A stretch of 51,272 nucleotides of DNA from an uncultured Ignavibacteriota bacterium (GTDB lineage: Bacteria; Bacteroidota; Ignavibacteria; Palsa-1295), in contig CAIUMP010000052.1 of the NCBI GenBank assembly GCA_903900335.1, forward strand, positions 1-51,272, given 5' to 3'. Below are positions 42,046-50,508 of the stretch, one piece after another. Made by a program: the position numbers and the translations under genes. How positions within the stretch are numbered: position 1 is the stretch's first letter; each line of letters begins with the position of its first letter. The notes under the pieces were generated by a model, which was given only the letters and a program-made list of their open reading frames with translations, had not been told where the DNA came from and did not search any database.

Positions 42046-44088
42046 TTATTTTAGCTTTTCTAATTCTTCACTGAATCCCGACCACTTGAAGAAGTGCTCT
42101 TCGAGAGCCGTCTTTATTGCCGCAAGTCGCTCACTGTCCTTCTTTACACGCTCCGCACTCGAGTAGTAGTCAGCTGCATACATCGCGTCCTCGATGGTGC
42201 CCTTCTCTTTTTCGAGAGTCTCGATCTTCTTCTCGATCTCGTTAATCTTATTTCGGATCGGCTTCTCTTTTTGATGGCGCGCGTTGCGGTCGGCCGCTTC
42301 GAGGCGCTTACGCTCTTTCTCGTCAACGGTAGGGGCGATAGGCTGCGCAGCGGCGATCTTCTCGGCTTGTGCTTTCTCGGCCTTGAGTTGTCGCGCGGCG
42401 CTCTTCTTGCTTTGGATGGTGGAAAGCTCCGCCGAGCGTAACTCGGTGAGGTATTCTTCCATCGGCTTCGTGTACTCCTTTACGATGCCGTCCTGGAAGG
42501 TGATGAGCTTGTCGGTCAGGTCTTCGAGGAAGTCGCGATCATGCGAGACGACAATCACGGTGCCGTCGAATTGTAGCAGCGCCTCCTTCACGACTTCCTT
42601 AGATTGCATGTCCAAGTGATTCGTTGGTTCGTCGAGGATGAGTGTGTTCGATGGTTCGAGCAGCATTTTCGCCATCGCGAGGCGGGACTTCTCTCCACCG
42701 GAGAGCACTCGAACCGGCTTATGAACATCATCGCCACGGAAAAGGAATGCTCCAAGCAGCGTGCGAATCTGCGCCATGGTCTTCGGCGTGCCACTTGTTG
42801 ATGTTTGATTGAAGAACTGTGCGCGGGAGATGCTCTCGACCGTTTCGAGCACGGTCATGTCTTGATCGAGTGCTTCTGCTTGATGCTGAGCGTAATAGCC
42901 GAGGAGCACGTTGTGTCCAAGCGTAAGTGTACCGCCAGTCAGCTTCTCCTGACCCGCAAGTATCTTACCCATCGTCGTTTTGCCCTGGCCATTCTTGCCA
43001 AGGAATGCGACGCGGTCGCCGCGCTCAATGCGAAGATCAACGCCGTTAAAAATATCGCGCACGCCATCGTAAGACTTGGCACCATTCTCGATCTCGAAAA
43101 CCATACGGCCTGACGGCTGAGCCGGAGGGAAGCTGAAGTGAACGCTTGGGCCGGTGCCGGAAAGCTCGATGCGCTCCATTCGCTCCAGCATCTTCACGCG
43201 GGATTGCGCTTGCTTCGCTTTCGTCGCTTTGTATCGGAATCGCTCGACGAAGCTCTCTAACTCTTTTCGATGTGCATCGAGATTTGCTGCGCGAGCCACG
43301 AGCTGTGCCTCGCGCTCGGCCTTTGTGCGTTCGTAGTATTCGTAGTTGCCGGGATAGACCTCGATCTTCGAGCGGTTGATCTCTGCTGTACGATTTGTGA
43401 TCGCGTTCAAGAAGGAGCGATCATGCGAGACCATGATAATGAGGCCTTCGTAGGCGCGAAGAAAGTCTTCGAGCCACAATAAGCTTTCGAGATCGAGATG
43501 GTTCGTTGGTTCATCGAGAAGCAGCGCGTCGGGGCTTGCGATGAGGAGCTTCGCAAGAAGCAAGCGCATTTGCCAACCACCAGAGAACTCCCAGATAGGG
43601 CGATTGAAGTCCTTGTCCTCAAATCCAAGGCCTACAAGGATCTTTTTCGCCGCGCTCTCTAATTCAAATCCACCGAGATCCTCGTATTGATGGTGCAGTG
43701 TCCCAAAGCGTTCGAGGATATTCATAAACTCGGGACCCATATGATCCTGATTTGGATCTTCCAGCTTGATCTGGATCTCCGCAAGCGCTTCTTCGATCTC
43801 GATCAAGTCCTCGCGCGCGCGAAGCGCTTCTGCGATGAGCGTGCGCTTTTGGGCTTCGCTATCAAGCGTTGGCTCCTGTGGCAGATAGCCGACTTTATAT
43901 CCGGTGGGTGTGTTGATGTTCCCATCTTCCGGTTGATACACTCCGGCAATGATGCGGAGGAGCGTCGTCTTTCCCGCGCCATTCGGGCCGACGAGTCCAA
44001 CGCGGTCGCCGGGGCGGACGGTAAAGGTTACATCGCGGAAGAGATAATCTCCTCCGAACTGCATATCAATATGTTCGAGTGCGATCAT
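42046..44088 (-). CDS. ABC-F family ATPase
   Basis: A 680-residue cytoplasmic protein with two ABC domains and no membrane segment. Domain 1: Walker A GPNGAGKTT near residue 34, signature FSGGWQMRLLLAKLL, Walker B DALLLDEPTNHLD. A linker helix pair rich in Arg/Lys (FVERFRYKATKAKQAQSR) follows, typical of ABC-F. Domain 2: Walker A GKNGQGKTT near 361, signature LSGGEKSRLAMAKML, LILDEPTNHLD. Residues from about 560 form a charged coiled coil of the Uup/YheS type. ABC-F proteins bind the ribosomal E site and relieve stalling or antibiotic inhibition. The gene is the last of a minus-strand run that begins with the GT9 gene. Confidence 0.93.
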   Translation of the reverse strand: MIALEHIDMQFGGDYLFRDVTFTVRPGDRVGLVGPNGAGKTTLLRIIAGVYQPEDGNINTPTGYKVGYLPQEPTLDSEAQKRTLIAEALRAREDLIEIEEALAEIQIKLEDPNQDHMGPEFMNILERFGTLHHQYEDLGGFELESAAKKILVGLGFEDKDFNRPIWEFSGGWQMRLLLAKLLIASPDALLLDEPTNHLDLESLLWLEDFLRAYEGLIIMVSHDRSFLNAITNRTAEINRSKIEVYPGNYEYYERTKAEREAQLVARAANLDAHRKELESFVERFRYKATKAKQAQSRVKMLERMERIELSGTGPSVHFSFPPAQPSGRMVFEIENGAKSYDGVRDIFNGVDLRIERGDRVAFLGKNGQGKTTMGKILAGQEKLTGGTLTLGHNVLLGYYAQHQAEALDQDMTVLETVESISRAQFFNQTSTSGTPKTMAQIRTLLGAFLFRGDDVHKPVRVLSGGEKSRLAMAKMLLEPSNTLILDEPTNHLDMQSKEVVKEALLQFDGTVIVVSHDRDFLEDLTDKLITFQDGIVKEYTKPMEEYLTELRSAELSTIQSKKSAARQLKAEKAQAEKIAAAQPIAPTVDEKERKRLEAADRNARHQKEKPIRNKINEIEKKIETLEKEKGTIEDAMYAADYYSSAERVKKDSERLAAIKTALEEHFFKWSGFSEELEKLK

Positions 44089-44094
44089 TAGTAA

Positions 44095-44113
44095 AACAGG
44101 ATTTCAGCCTGTT
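44095..44113. terminator. Small hairpin between DUF421 and ABC-F genes
   Basis: AACAGG and CCTGTT flank a seven-base loop in the short gap between two minus-strand genes. The stem is only six bases and may merely attenuate transcription. Confidence 0.2.
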
Positions 44114-44125
44114 GATGTGATTGTG

Positions 44126-44668
44126 TTATGGCTGAAGTCCTCGGCGCGAGCGATGACGCCGACGAACGAATGGCATGTGATGCTCGACATGCTGACCATC
44201 GGAGCTATACGGGATGACGGAAATGGAGCCGTCCATTTCAAGAATGGCGGTGCGTACATCGGCGATGCTGGCGAAGCCGTGTTCGCGTATCTGCTCCTCG
44301 ACCTCTTCGGGGCGAATCTCCTCGTGCATGAGATTCGTCATCACAAAGCGGCCGTTGCGAACGAGCAAGCGCGGTTCACCGCCGATGAGCCGAGCTAGCT
44401 TGTCATCCTTGAAGAAGACCTTCGTTAGGATAATGTTGATCAAAATGAGCGTCAGCGCAGCGGCGATACCGCCGGGAAGTGTTGAATCTGTCCCCACCAT
44501 CGCATTCTGCACGGCGTTTGATACGAGCAGAACGAGCGCGAAATCCAGCAGCGAAAGCTGCGAGATATGGCGCTTGCCGGCCAGCCGAAATCCGACGAGG
44601 ATGACGAGATAGACCACCGCGCTTCGCAGCACGATCTCAGTAATTGACGAAATGGAGGTAGCCCACAT
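44126..44668 (-). CDS. DUF421 (YetF/YcaP-like) membrane protein
   Basis: A 180-residue protein with three N-terminal membrane segments (VVYLVILVGFRLAGKR, LLDFALVLLVSNAVQNAM, GGIAAALTLILINIILTKV) and a cytoplasmic domain (KLARLIGGEPRLLVRNGRF, EEIRPEEVEEQIREHG, ILEMDGSISVIP), the standard DUF421 order. Members are shorter or longer than this; about 220 residues is common, so the C-terminal tail is short. Function in the family is poorly defined. It lies 51 bases after the ABC exporter in transcription order. Confidence 0.88.
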   Translation of the reverse strand: MWATSISSITEIVLRSAVVYLVILVGFRLAGKRHISQLSLLDFALVLLVSNAVQNAMVGTDSTLPGGIAAALTLILINIILTKVFFKDDKLARLIGGEPRLLVRNGRFVMTNLMHEEIRPEEVEEQIREHGFASIADVRTAILEMDGSISVIPYSSDGQHVEHHMPFVRRRHRSRRGLQP

Positions 44669-44719
44669 GATTGGCGAGGGTAACAGCGAAGAGGGGGGTT
44701 AGGCTTCCGAAAAATGCTG

Positions 44720-46582
44720 TTAATCCAGGGTGATCACGGCCTCTGTCCCCGCCCTGGACTGAATCGTATAGAGCCGATGATAGAGCCCATCCGTGTTCGA
44801 GAGAAGCGTAGTATGATTGCCGATCTCCACGATCTTCCCCTTATCCATAACGACGATGCGGTCTGCCTGCTGAATTGTCGATAGTCGGTGAGCGATGACA
44901 ACGGCCGTTCGATGATGGAGGAGATTCTGGATCGCTTCTTGAACGAGCATTTCGTTCTGCGTATCGAGCGCGCTGGTGGCTTCGTCGAAGATGAGGAGGG
45001 GAGGGTCTTTCAGAAGTGCTCGGGCGATGGCGATGCGTTGGCGCTGTCCACCGGAGAGACGAACGCCGCGGTCGCCGACCATCGTGTCGTAGCCATTCGG
45101 CATTTGGAGGATGAACTCGTGCGCATTCGCAGCTTTCGCGGCTTCGTAGAGCATCTCGGCGGAGGCTTCCCGGTTGCCGTAGGCGATGTTGTTGAAGATC
45201 GTGTCGTGGAAGAGGACGGTGTCCTGCGTTACAATGCCGAAGAGTTTGCGAAGACTTTCGAGATCATAATCTTTCAGCGAGTGACCGCCGAGCGAGATGC
45301 TACCAGACGTTGGATCGTAAAAGCGAACGAGCAAATCAACGAGCGTAGTTTTGCCTCCACCGCTTGGCCCAACCAATGCGAGAATCTCATTCGGGAAGAT
45401 TTCGAGATCGATGCCATCAATCGCATTCTCTGTCGCGGAGCCATAATTGAAGTGCACATCGTCGAAGACGATGGGCTGCTCGATCGTTCTCGGCGCGGCG
45501 GAGCGGCCGGGCAGTACGCTGGGCACGGCGTCGAGAATCGAGAAGAGGTTTTCCGCTGAGGCCGATCCTTCGTAAAGGCGTCCGTTCAGCTCTGTCAGCG
45601 ACTTGATCGGCTGCATCAGCATGATGAGCGAGGCAAGGAAGAAGAGCAGTTCACCACCGCGCATCGAATGTGCAAAAACCTCCTGTGCGCCAAAGTACAG
45701 GATGCCAATGAAGCCAAGCACTGCCAACATTTCGTTCAATGGGCTGGTGATGAGGCGCACTCGGGTCAAGCGGCGTGAGCCGGTGTAATGTTTCTCCGTC
45801 TCCGCTTTGAACCGACGCACTTCATAGGCTTCCATCCCGAAGGACTTTACTACCTTCACGCCAGAGATCATCTCTTGCGCAACCGATAGAATATCTCCTT
45901 GCAAGCTTTGGAGGCGGTGAGCCATGCGTTTGAATGTGGTGCCGAAGAGCTTGACGAGATAGACGCTGAGTCCCGCAATAGTCAAAGCGATAAGCGTCAT
46001 CTTTACGCTCGCGACTACCATTGCTGAGAGAATCACGGCCATCTGCACAGGCTGCCCAACGATGGTCATGATGCTCGACGTGAGTATTCCGTTGACCTGG
46101 TTGACATCGTTGGTCAAGCGGCTGAGGAGCTGCCCAGACTTACGGTCGTAGTAATAATCGAGCGAGAGCTTCGAGAGCTTCTCGAAGACGGTGTCTCGGA
46201 GATCGCGAACCATGCCATTCTCGACGAGCGACATGATGTAGCCGCCGAGATACTGCAGAATGTTCTTGAGGGCGTATGTGCCAAAGATGAATAGGCAGAT
46301 CCGTACGAGCGAGGCTTCGGTATCGAGCTCGCCAGGGCGACTCATAACAAGAAACAGGTCGCTAAATTTTTCGAGGATATTACGGTTGCTGGGTAGCGGT
46401 GCTCCGCCAGCGCCGACAATAGATTTCGACTCACCAAGCACAACACTCACGACAGGCAACAGCGCGAGCAAATTCACCGCCCCCACAAAGTTGCCGATGA
46501 TATTCAGAATGGAAGCCAGGACCATCTTCCCCCGGTAGGGACGCGCGAAAACGATGAGGCGTCGGTAGAGCTTAACTAGCAT
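44720..46582 (-). CDS. MsbA-like ABC exporter
   Basis: A 620-residue half-transporter with six membrane helices (residues 15-320) and a C-terminal ATPase domain: Walker A GPSGGGKTTLVDLL near residue 400, signature LSGGQRQRIAIARAL, Walker B LLIFDEATSALD and switch IAHRLST. The membrane part has the ABC_membrane pattern LDYYYDRKSGQLLSRLTNDVN (quoted as YYYDRKSGQLLSRLTNDV). An extra loop between helices 1 and 2 (about residues 45-85) is longer than in MsbA. It begins 9 bases after a GT9 gene, which supports a role in flipping lipid A or LPS core; multidrug export is the alternative. Confidence 0.9.
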   Translation of the reverse strand: MLVKLYRRLIVFARPYRGKMVLASILNIIGNFVGAVNLLALLPVVSVVLGESKSIVGAGGAPLPSNRNILEKFSDLFLVMSRPGELDTEASLVRICLFIFGTYALKNILQYLGGYIMSLVENGMVRDLRDTVFEKLSKLSLDYYYDRKSGQLLSRLTNDVNQVNGILTSSIMTIVGQPVQMAVILSAMVVASVKMTLIALTIAGLSVYLVKLFGTTFKRMAHRLQSLQGDILSVAQEMISGVKVVKSFGMEAYEVRRFKAETEKHYTGSRRLTRVRLITSPLNEMLAVLGFIGILYFGAQEVFAHSMRGGELLFFLASLIMLMQPIKSLTELNGRLYEGSASAENLFSILDAVPSVLPGRSAAPRTIEQPIVFDDVHFNYGSATENAIDGIDLEIFPNEILALVGPSGGGKTTLVDLLVRFYDPTSGSISLGGHSLKDYDLESLRKLFGIVTQDTVLFHDTIFNNIAYGNREASAEMLYEAAKAANAHEFILQMPNGYDTMVGDRGVRLSGGQRQRIAIARALLKDPPLLIFDEATSALDTQNEMLVQEAIQNLLHHRTAVVIAHRLSTIQQADRIVVMDKGKIVEIGNHTTLLSNTDGLYHRLYTIQSRAGTEAVITLD

Positions 46583-46591
46583 AGAATTGTA

Positions 46592-47650
46592 CTACGGTTG
46601 CGAGGCCGTAAGTTTCTTAAACAGGGCGAGTGCTGGTTGGGGTTCGAGGGCTGCAAGTTGAGGATGCTGCACATACTCCTCGAACGGCACGCCTTGCGGA
46701 GTCCAGAAATGCAAGCCGGGGGTCGGGTTGAAGAGCACGAGCGTTGGGATGCCGGCGGCGGCGGCGATTTGCACGACTGATGTGTCCGTAGTGATGAGGT
46801 ACTCGCAGGTTGCGATCTGCTCTGCGAATGCGGGGAAACCCGGTGCGTTGGGAGCGAGCGTAACGCGTGGGTTATTCACCGTGCGGACGATCTCCTCCCC
46901 GCGCGTGCGATCATCGGGGTCAGCGTAAATAACAACTTCCCGAATTCCGCTCTTCAACAGCCCTGCAACTATGGCCGCAGATGCACCGGCTGGTGCGCAT
47001 CGCTCCGGGACGCGCGCGGAAACGTTAAATCCGACGCGGCCAGCAACGCGGTTGATAGCAATCTTCGCTCGCGGTTGAAGATTTACAGTGTCGGGATCAA
47101 TGCCGAAAGGACGGAGCAATTCTGCTGTCCTCCGCGCGACATGCACAGTCTCCGTATTTAGACGTGGGACCGTGACATCATACACGACGCTGTTCTCCTT
47201 CTCCACGCCAATGGTGACGCGGGCACCGATCATCGTAAGCAAGATAGACGAGGTTACTGAGGCCTTGTCCGTCATATCAATCGCGATGTCGATCTTCTGC
47301 TTGCGCAGAGCGCGGAGCATCTTCCAATCCTCGGCGGGTTGTTTGCGATAGACGAAGACATCGCATGGAATCGGCAGCATGGGCGCGGCTGCGGCGTTTT
47401 TCTTGCCGAGGAGGATGGAGATTTTCGAGTTGGGGTAACGCTCGCGGAGTGTTGTCAGCATGAAGCTGCTCATGAGGACATCACCGAAGCGGTCCTGGCG
47501 GAGGAGAAGGATGGAAGGGGAGGGGCCGAGGGCTGCGATGGGGTCTTGGTCACCAGCGGGCTTGCTCGAACGCATCGAGCCAACGAGCTTGAGTCCGAGG
47601 AGAACCAAGCGGCGGAAGGCTAATTCGAGCGGTTTGAGGCGTGAAGCCAA
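46592..47650 (-). CDS. GT9 family glycosyltransferase (heptosyltransferase-like)
   Basis: A 352-residue GT-B enzyme of the LPS core class. The acceptor domain carries ILLLRQDRFGDVLMSSFMLTTL and the donor domain TCEYLITTDTSVVQIAAAAGIPTLVLFNPTP (quoted as CEYLITTDTSVVQIAAAAG). The DxxxxHxA motif is changed to DTSVVQIA, so the histidine is replaced by Gln. The frame starts at TTG 47650; internal ATGs would remove the hydrophobic start. It is followed 9 bases later by the MsbA-like gene and probably supplies its substrate pathway. It lies only about 30 bases past the rpmB terminator, so some readthrough may feed it. Confidence 0.87.
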   Translation of the reverse strand: MASRLKPLELAFRRLVLLGLKLVGSMRSSKPAGDQDPIAALGPSPSILLLRQDRFGDVLMSSFMLTTLRERYPNSKISILLGKKNAAAAPMLPIPCDVFVYRKQPAEDWKMLRALRKQKIDIAIDMTDKASVTSSILLTMIGARVTIGVEKENSVVYDVTVPRLNTETVHVARRTAELLRPFGIDPDTVNLQPRAKIAINRVAGRVGFNVSARVPERCAPAGASAAIVAGLLKSGIREVVIYADPDDRTRGEEIVRTVNNPRVTLAPNAPGFPAFAEQIATCEYLITTDTSVVQIAAAAGIPTLVLFNPTPGLHFWTPQGVPFEEYVQHPQLAALEPQPALALFKKLTASQP

Positions 47651-47679
47651 TAGGATGAAATTTAGTCCCAGAAATCAAC

Positions 47680-47706
47680 AAAGCCGCTCCAAGGTGGAGC
47701 GGCTTT
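47680..47706. terminator. Symmetric terminator hairpin after rpmB
   Basis: AAAGCCGCTCC (47680-47690) and GGAGCGGCTTT (47696-47706) form a perfect 11-base stem with an AAGGT loop. Read on the minus strand it follows the rpmB stop by 38 bases and has the AAA/TTT flanks of an intrinsic terminator. Confidence 0.8.
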
Positions 47707-47743
47707 CGTGTGATGCACGCGCCCAAGGGCGCATACGAACTCG

Positions 47744-47962
47744 TTACGCCATCGCCTTACGCATTGCGCGCAGACCCTTCTTATCGAGGGTGCGGAATGC
47801 ACGCGCGGTGGCCTTGATCGTGACGAAGGTATTCGTCTCGCCATCCCATACGCGCTTGGTCTGGAGGTTCGGCAGAAAGCGGCGCTTGTGGTGGTTGACC
47901 GCATGCGACACCGTGTTACCGGCGACTGGTCGCGCACCTGTTAATTCACAAACTCGTGCCAT
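47744..47962 (-). CDS. rpmB: 50S ribosomal protein bL28
   Basis: A 72-residue bL28: [20 protein letters not shown] with [16 protein letters not shown] and the end [17 protein letters not shown]. The zinc-binding cysteines of some bL28 forms are mostly absent (one Cys). Last gene of a three-gene minus-strand ribosomal operon with rpsR, and followed by a strong terminator. Confidence 0.96.
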   Translation of the reverse strand: MARVCELTGARPVAGNTVSHAVNHHKRRFLPNLQTKRVWDGETNTFVTIKATARAFRTLDKKGLRAMRKAMA

Positions 47963-48005
47963 AGTCTTAACGTAAAAAAATGATTGATGTATTGTGAATA
48001 GCAGC

Positions 48006-48365
48006 TTACTTCATGCCTTCGGCAACGAACGGAAGCAACGCGAGATGACGCGCATGCTTGACGGCCGTTTCCAGATTGCGCTGGGCCTTGGCCGTAACGC
48101 CTGTGATACGGTTCGGAAGCAGTTTGCCACGATCGTTCAGGAAACGCTCGAGGATACGGATGTCGCGGTAATCGAGATAGGTGATCTCGCGAACCTTGAG
48201 CGGATCCGGCTTCTTTTTCAGCGGATCGCGGCGATTCTGCTGCTGACCGCCACGGCCATATTGCATTCCGCCGCCTGCGCCGCCGCGACCATCGCGCGAC
48301 TGGTAGCCGCCGCTTCCACCTTGACCCGGACGTCCGCCCGGACCTGAACTTCTTGGTTGTGCCAT
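48006..48365 (-). CDS. rpsR: 30S ribosomal protein bS18 with Gly-rich N-terminal extension
   Basis: A 119-residue bS18; the family core is 70-80 residues. The core is residues 45-119 ([52 protein letters not shown]) and is well conserved. Residues 1-44 are an added Gly/Arg/Gln-rich low-complexity segment ([29 protein letters not shown]) resembling RGG boxes. bS18 binds bS6 on the platform. It is located here rather than in the rpsF cluster, between an unknown small gene and rpmB. Confidence 0.95.
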   Translation of the reverse strand: MAQPRSSGPGGRPGQGGSGGYQSRDGRGGAGGGMQYGRGGQQQNRRDPLKKKPDPLKVREITYLDYRDIRILERFLNDRGKLLPNRITGVTAKAQRNLETAVKHARHLALLPFVAEGMK

Positions 48366-48388
48366 TGTAATGCTCTATTCTTTAAAAC

Positions 48389-48592
48389 TTAGATGATGAT
48401 CGCTTCTCCGCCGCCCTCTGGCTCGGCCAGACGTGCAATGCGATCCTCGTAGTGGTATCCATTGGCCACCTTGTTAATGCCGATGAGCCGCATGGGAGAC
48501 AGCTTCGCCGTCTTTCCAAGCTGCGGTACAAATTCGACCCGCTCGGCGGACTGCTTCTTCATCTTATCGCCGAAACTCTGTTGTTTAGCCAT
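48389..48592 (-). CDS. Small conserved-looking protein at the head of the rpsR-rpmB operon
   Basis: A 67-residue protein that I do not recognise. It has a basic start (MAKQQSFGDKMKKQSAERVE), a central part (GKTAKLSPMRLIGINKVANGYHYEDRIARL, of which LIGINKV and GYHYED stand out) and an acidic, glycine-rich end (EPEGGGEAIII). The codon use and size suit a ribosomal or ribosome-associated protein, and it is only 23 bases from rpsR in the same direction, so cotranscription is near certain. Bacteroidota ribosomal operons include small uncharacterised proteins such as DUF4295, but I cannot match this one. Confidence 0.7.
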   Translation of the reverse strand: MAKQQSFGDKMKKQSAERVEFVPQLGKTAKLSPMRLIGINKVANGYHYEDRIARLAEPEGGGEAIII

Positions 48593-48862
48593 GCTCTTTT
48601 ATAAAAATACACTTCTTGCCACACTGTCTCCAGTGCAGATAGCGGGCCTGAAACCCACAAAACAACGGTTGGGTTCTGCTTTTGACTGATATTCTACTCG
48701 TTTTCTTCGAATTTCAGTATCACTTGGCGAAAATTGTGAGACATGTCTTGCTCTGAGCAAACGTCAGAATGGTCCGGGGCCCAGATCACACTCGATGAAA
48801 AAAGTCGCCGCACAAAAGTCAGAAATCCAAACCATGAGCTACGCTCTCTCGTTTAGGGCGCA

Positions 48863-49531
48863 ATGGGAATACTATGGTTAACGGGCTCATCGGGAGAACT
48901 GGCCTCGGAGATCCGGGAAAAGTACATCAAGGAAGGCTGGACCGTCGTCGGATTTAGTCGGACAGGGGATTCATTTAGTAGTGCATTCTTCTATTCATAT
49001 CCAACGGATATGACGGAGGAAGGATTCGTAGAGCGGAGTTTCGCACGTGCAGCAGAAGAGATCGGCCCGCCGGATTCTGTGATCGCTACGGTGGGTGGGG
49101 TTCGTCCGTGGAAAATGCTCACTGATACTACCATGGAGGATTTTCGCTCCCTAATTGACCTAAATCTCCTCAGCTTCTTCCTAGCAGCCAAGCATGGAAT
49201 GCAGCAGATGACCATGGGTGGAGCGATAATTTCTATCGGAGCGGAGCCTGCATTGGAGCCATCCGCAAAAAAGGGTGGTTACGTGGCGGCTAAGGCGGGT
49301 GTCATCGCCCTTACACGCGTTGCAGCGGAAGAAGGCAAAGCGAACCGCATCACGGCAAACTGTATTGTGCCAACCATTATTCGGACCAAGTCGAACGAGG
49401 AATGGGGGAGCACGGAGGATATTTCGAAATGGACGAGCCCTTCGGATATCGCGTCGATGTGTTTCTTTCTGACGAGTGAAGCAGGGAAGGCTGTCAACGG
49501 GGCAGTGATCAGAATGCCAGGGAAAATGTGA
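48863..49531 (+). CDS. Short-chain dehydrogenase/reductase
   Basis: A 222-residue NAD(P)-dependent SDR. The cofactor loop TGSSGELA is at residues 7-14, the strand VIATVGGVRPW replaces NNAG, the catalytic serine is in IISIGAEPA and the Tyr-Lys pair is GGYVAAKAG (about Y139 and K143). The C-terminal part (ITANCIVPTIIRT, CFFLTSEAGKAVNG) is classical. It is shorter than the usual 250 residues. The substrate is unknown. A 14-base perfect palindrome lies in the gap before the next gene. Confidence 0.88.
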   Translation: MGILWLTGSSGELASEIREKYIKEGWTVVGFSRTGDSFSSAFFYSYPTDMTEEGFVERSFARAAEEIGPPDSVIATVGGVRPWKMLTDTTMEDFRSLIDLNLLSFFLAAKHGMQQMTMGGAIISIGAEPALEPSAKKGGYVAAKAGVIALTRVAAEEGKANRITANCIVPTIIRTKSNEEWGSTEDISKWTSPSDIASMCFFLTSEAGKAVNGAVIRMPGKM

Positions 49532-49532
49532 G

Positions 49533-49546
49533 AATACGATCGTATT
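49533..49546. promoter_or_regulatory. 14-base perfect palindrome between the SDR and YqeY genes
   Basis: AATACGATCGTATT is a gapless palindrome immediately after the SDR stop and 13 bases before the YqeY ATG. It could be a regulator site or chance. Confidence 0.25.
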
Positions 49547-49558
49547 ACTAAAATTATC

Positions 49559-50014
49559 ATGAGCTTAAAAGAAAGAATTAACGAAGATCTGAAGACCTCG
49601 ATGAAGGCTGGAGACAAGATTCGCACGGAATCTATCCGCAGCCTTAGAGCGGCAATCATCGAGTTCGAGAAGAGCGGTCTCGAGCGCGAAATGACCGCCG
49701 ACGATGAGATCAAGATCTTATCCAGCGCCGCAAAAAAACGTAAAGAGTCCATCGAACTCTATGACACGAACAACCGCCCAGAGCTTGCAGACAAAGAGCG
49801 CGCGGAGCTCGAGGTCATTCAAGGCTATTTGCCGCAGCAGATGACACGGGACGAGATTGCCGCTCGTGTAAAGGAAGTCATCGAAACGGTTGGGGCTGCG
49901 GGTCCGCAGGAAACGAACAAGGTGATTCCCGTCGTGATGAAGGAGATGAAAGGAAAGGCCGATGGAAAGCTGATTCAGGAAGTTGTCAAGGAATTACTCT
50001 CTGCTATCGCGTGA
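49559..50014 (+). CDS. GatB/YqeY domain-containing protein
   Basis: A 151-residue YqeY family protein, homologous to the tail domain of GatB/GatE that contacts tRNA. Hallmarks: SLKERINEDLKTSMKAGDK, RTESIRSLRAAI, EVIQGYLPQQMTRDEI and the end VMKEMKGKADGKLIQEVV. The free-standing form is common and its exact role is unsettled. Its stop overlaps the start of the CvpA gene (GTGA). Confidence 0.93.
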   Translation: MSLKERINEDLKTSMKAGDKIRTESIRSLRAAIIEFEKSGLEREMTADDEIKILSSAAKKRKESIELYDTNNRPELADKERAELEVIQGYLPQQMTRDEIAARVKEVIETVGAAGPQETNKVIPVVMKEMKGKADGKLIQEVVKELLSAIA

Positions 50015-50499
50015 TCTTAGACCTGATACTTTTAGTTATGCTCGGGCTGGCGGCCTTCAATGGTTGGCGATCAGGTGCGATCGCTATGGTGCTCGCTATC
50101 GTCGTTCTCATCGCTGCAGTGCTACTGGCAACCTCTTTTGCTGGGCAAGTGGGTAGCTTTCTGGGCGTCGGGCCGACGTGGGCGCGGCCCGTTGTCGGAT
50201 TCGCGTTCGGCTTTCTCGTACTCATGATCGCAGGAAGTTGGATCAAGCATTTCTTCTCACCCAAGACGGGGATTTTGCGTGGATTCGATGGCATAGCAGG
50301 TGCGGCCCTCGGGTTAATTCGTGGGTTCCTGGTACTTAGTTTCCTGATCGGGATATTCAACATCTTCCATCTCCCACCTGAACGTACAACGGAAAGATCC
50401 CACGTTTATCCGGTGCTGTTAAGAACCTCCACTATCCTTGTCGGCGTGCTGCGTCCTTACATCCATACGGATAAGCCAAACTCCTCCATCTCGATTTAA
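50011..50499 (+). CDS. CvpA family membrane protein
   Basis: A 162-residue protein with four hydrophobic helices, starting at GTG 50011 which overlaps the YqeY stop. The family pattern is clear: DLILLVMLGLAAFNGWRSG, then the helix VLAIVVLIAAVLLATSFAG, a third segment (VGFAFGFLVLMIAGSW) and the GFDGIAGAALGLIRGFLVLS block. CvpA proteins act in envelope or purine/colicin-related processes with unclear biochemistry. The MutS2 gene follows 9 bases after the stop in the same direction; this cvpA-mutS2 pairing is common in Firmicutes and Bacteroidota. Confidence 0.9.
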   Translation: MILDLILLVMLGLAAFNGWRSGAIAMVLAIVVLIAAVLLATSFAGQVGSFLGVGPTWARPVVGFAFGFLVLMIAGSWIKHFFSPKTGILRGFDGIAGAALGLIRGFLVLSFLIGIFNIFHLPPERTTERSHVYPVLLRTSTILVGVLRPYIHTDKPNSSISI

Positions 50500-50508
50500 T
50501 ACTGTACC

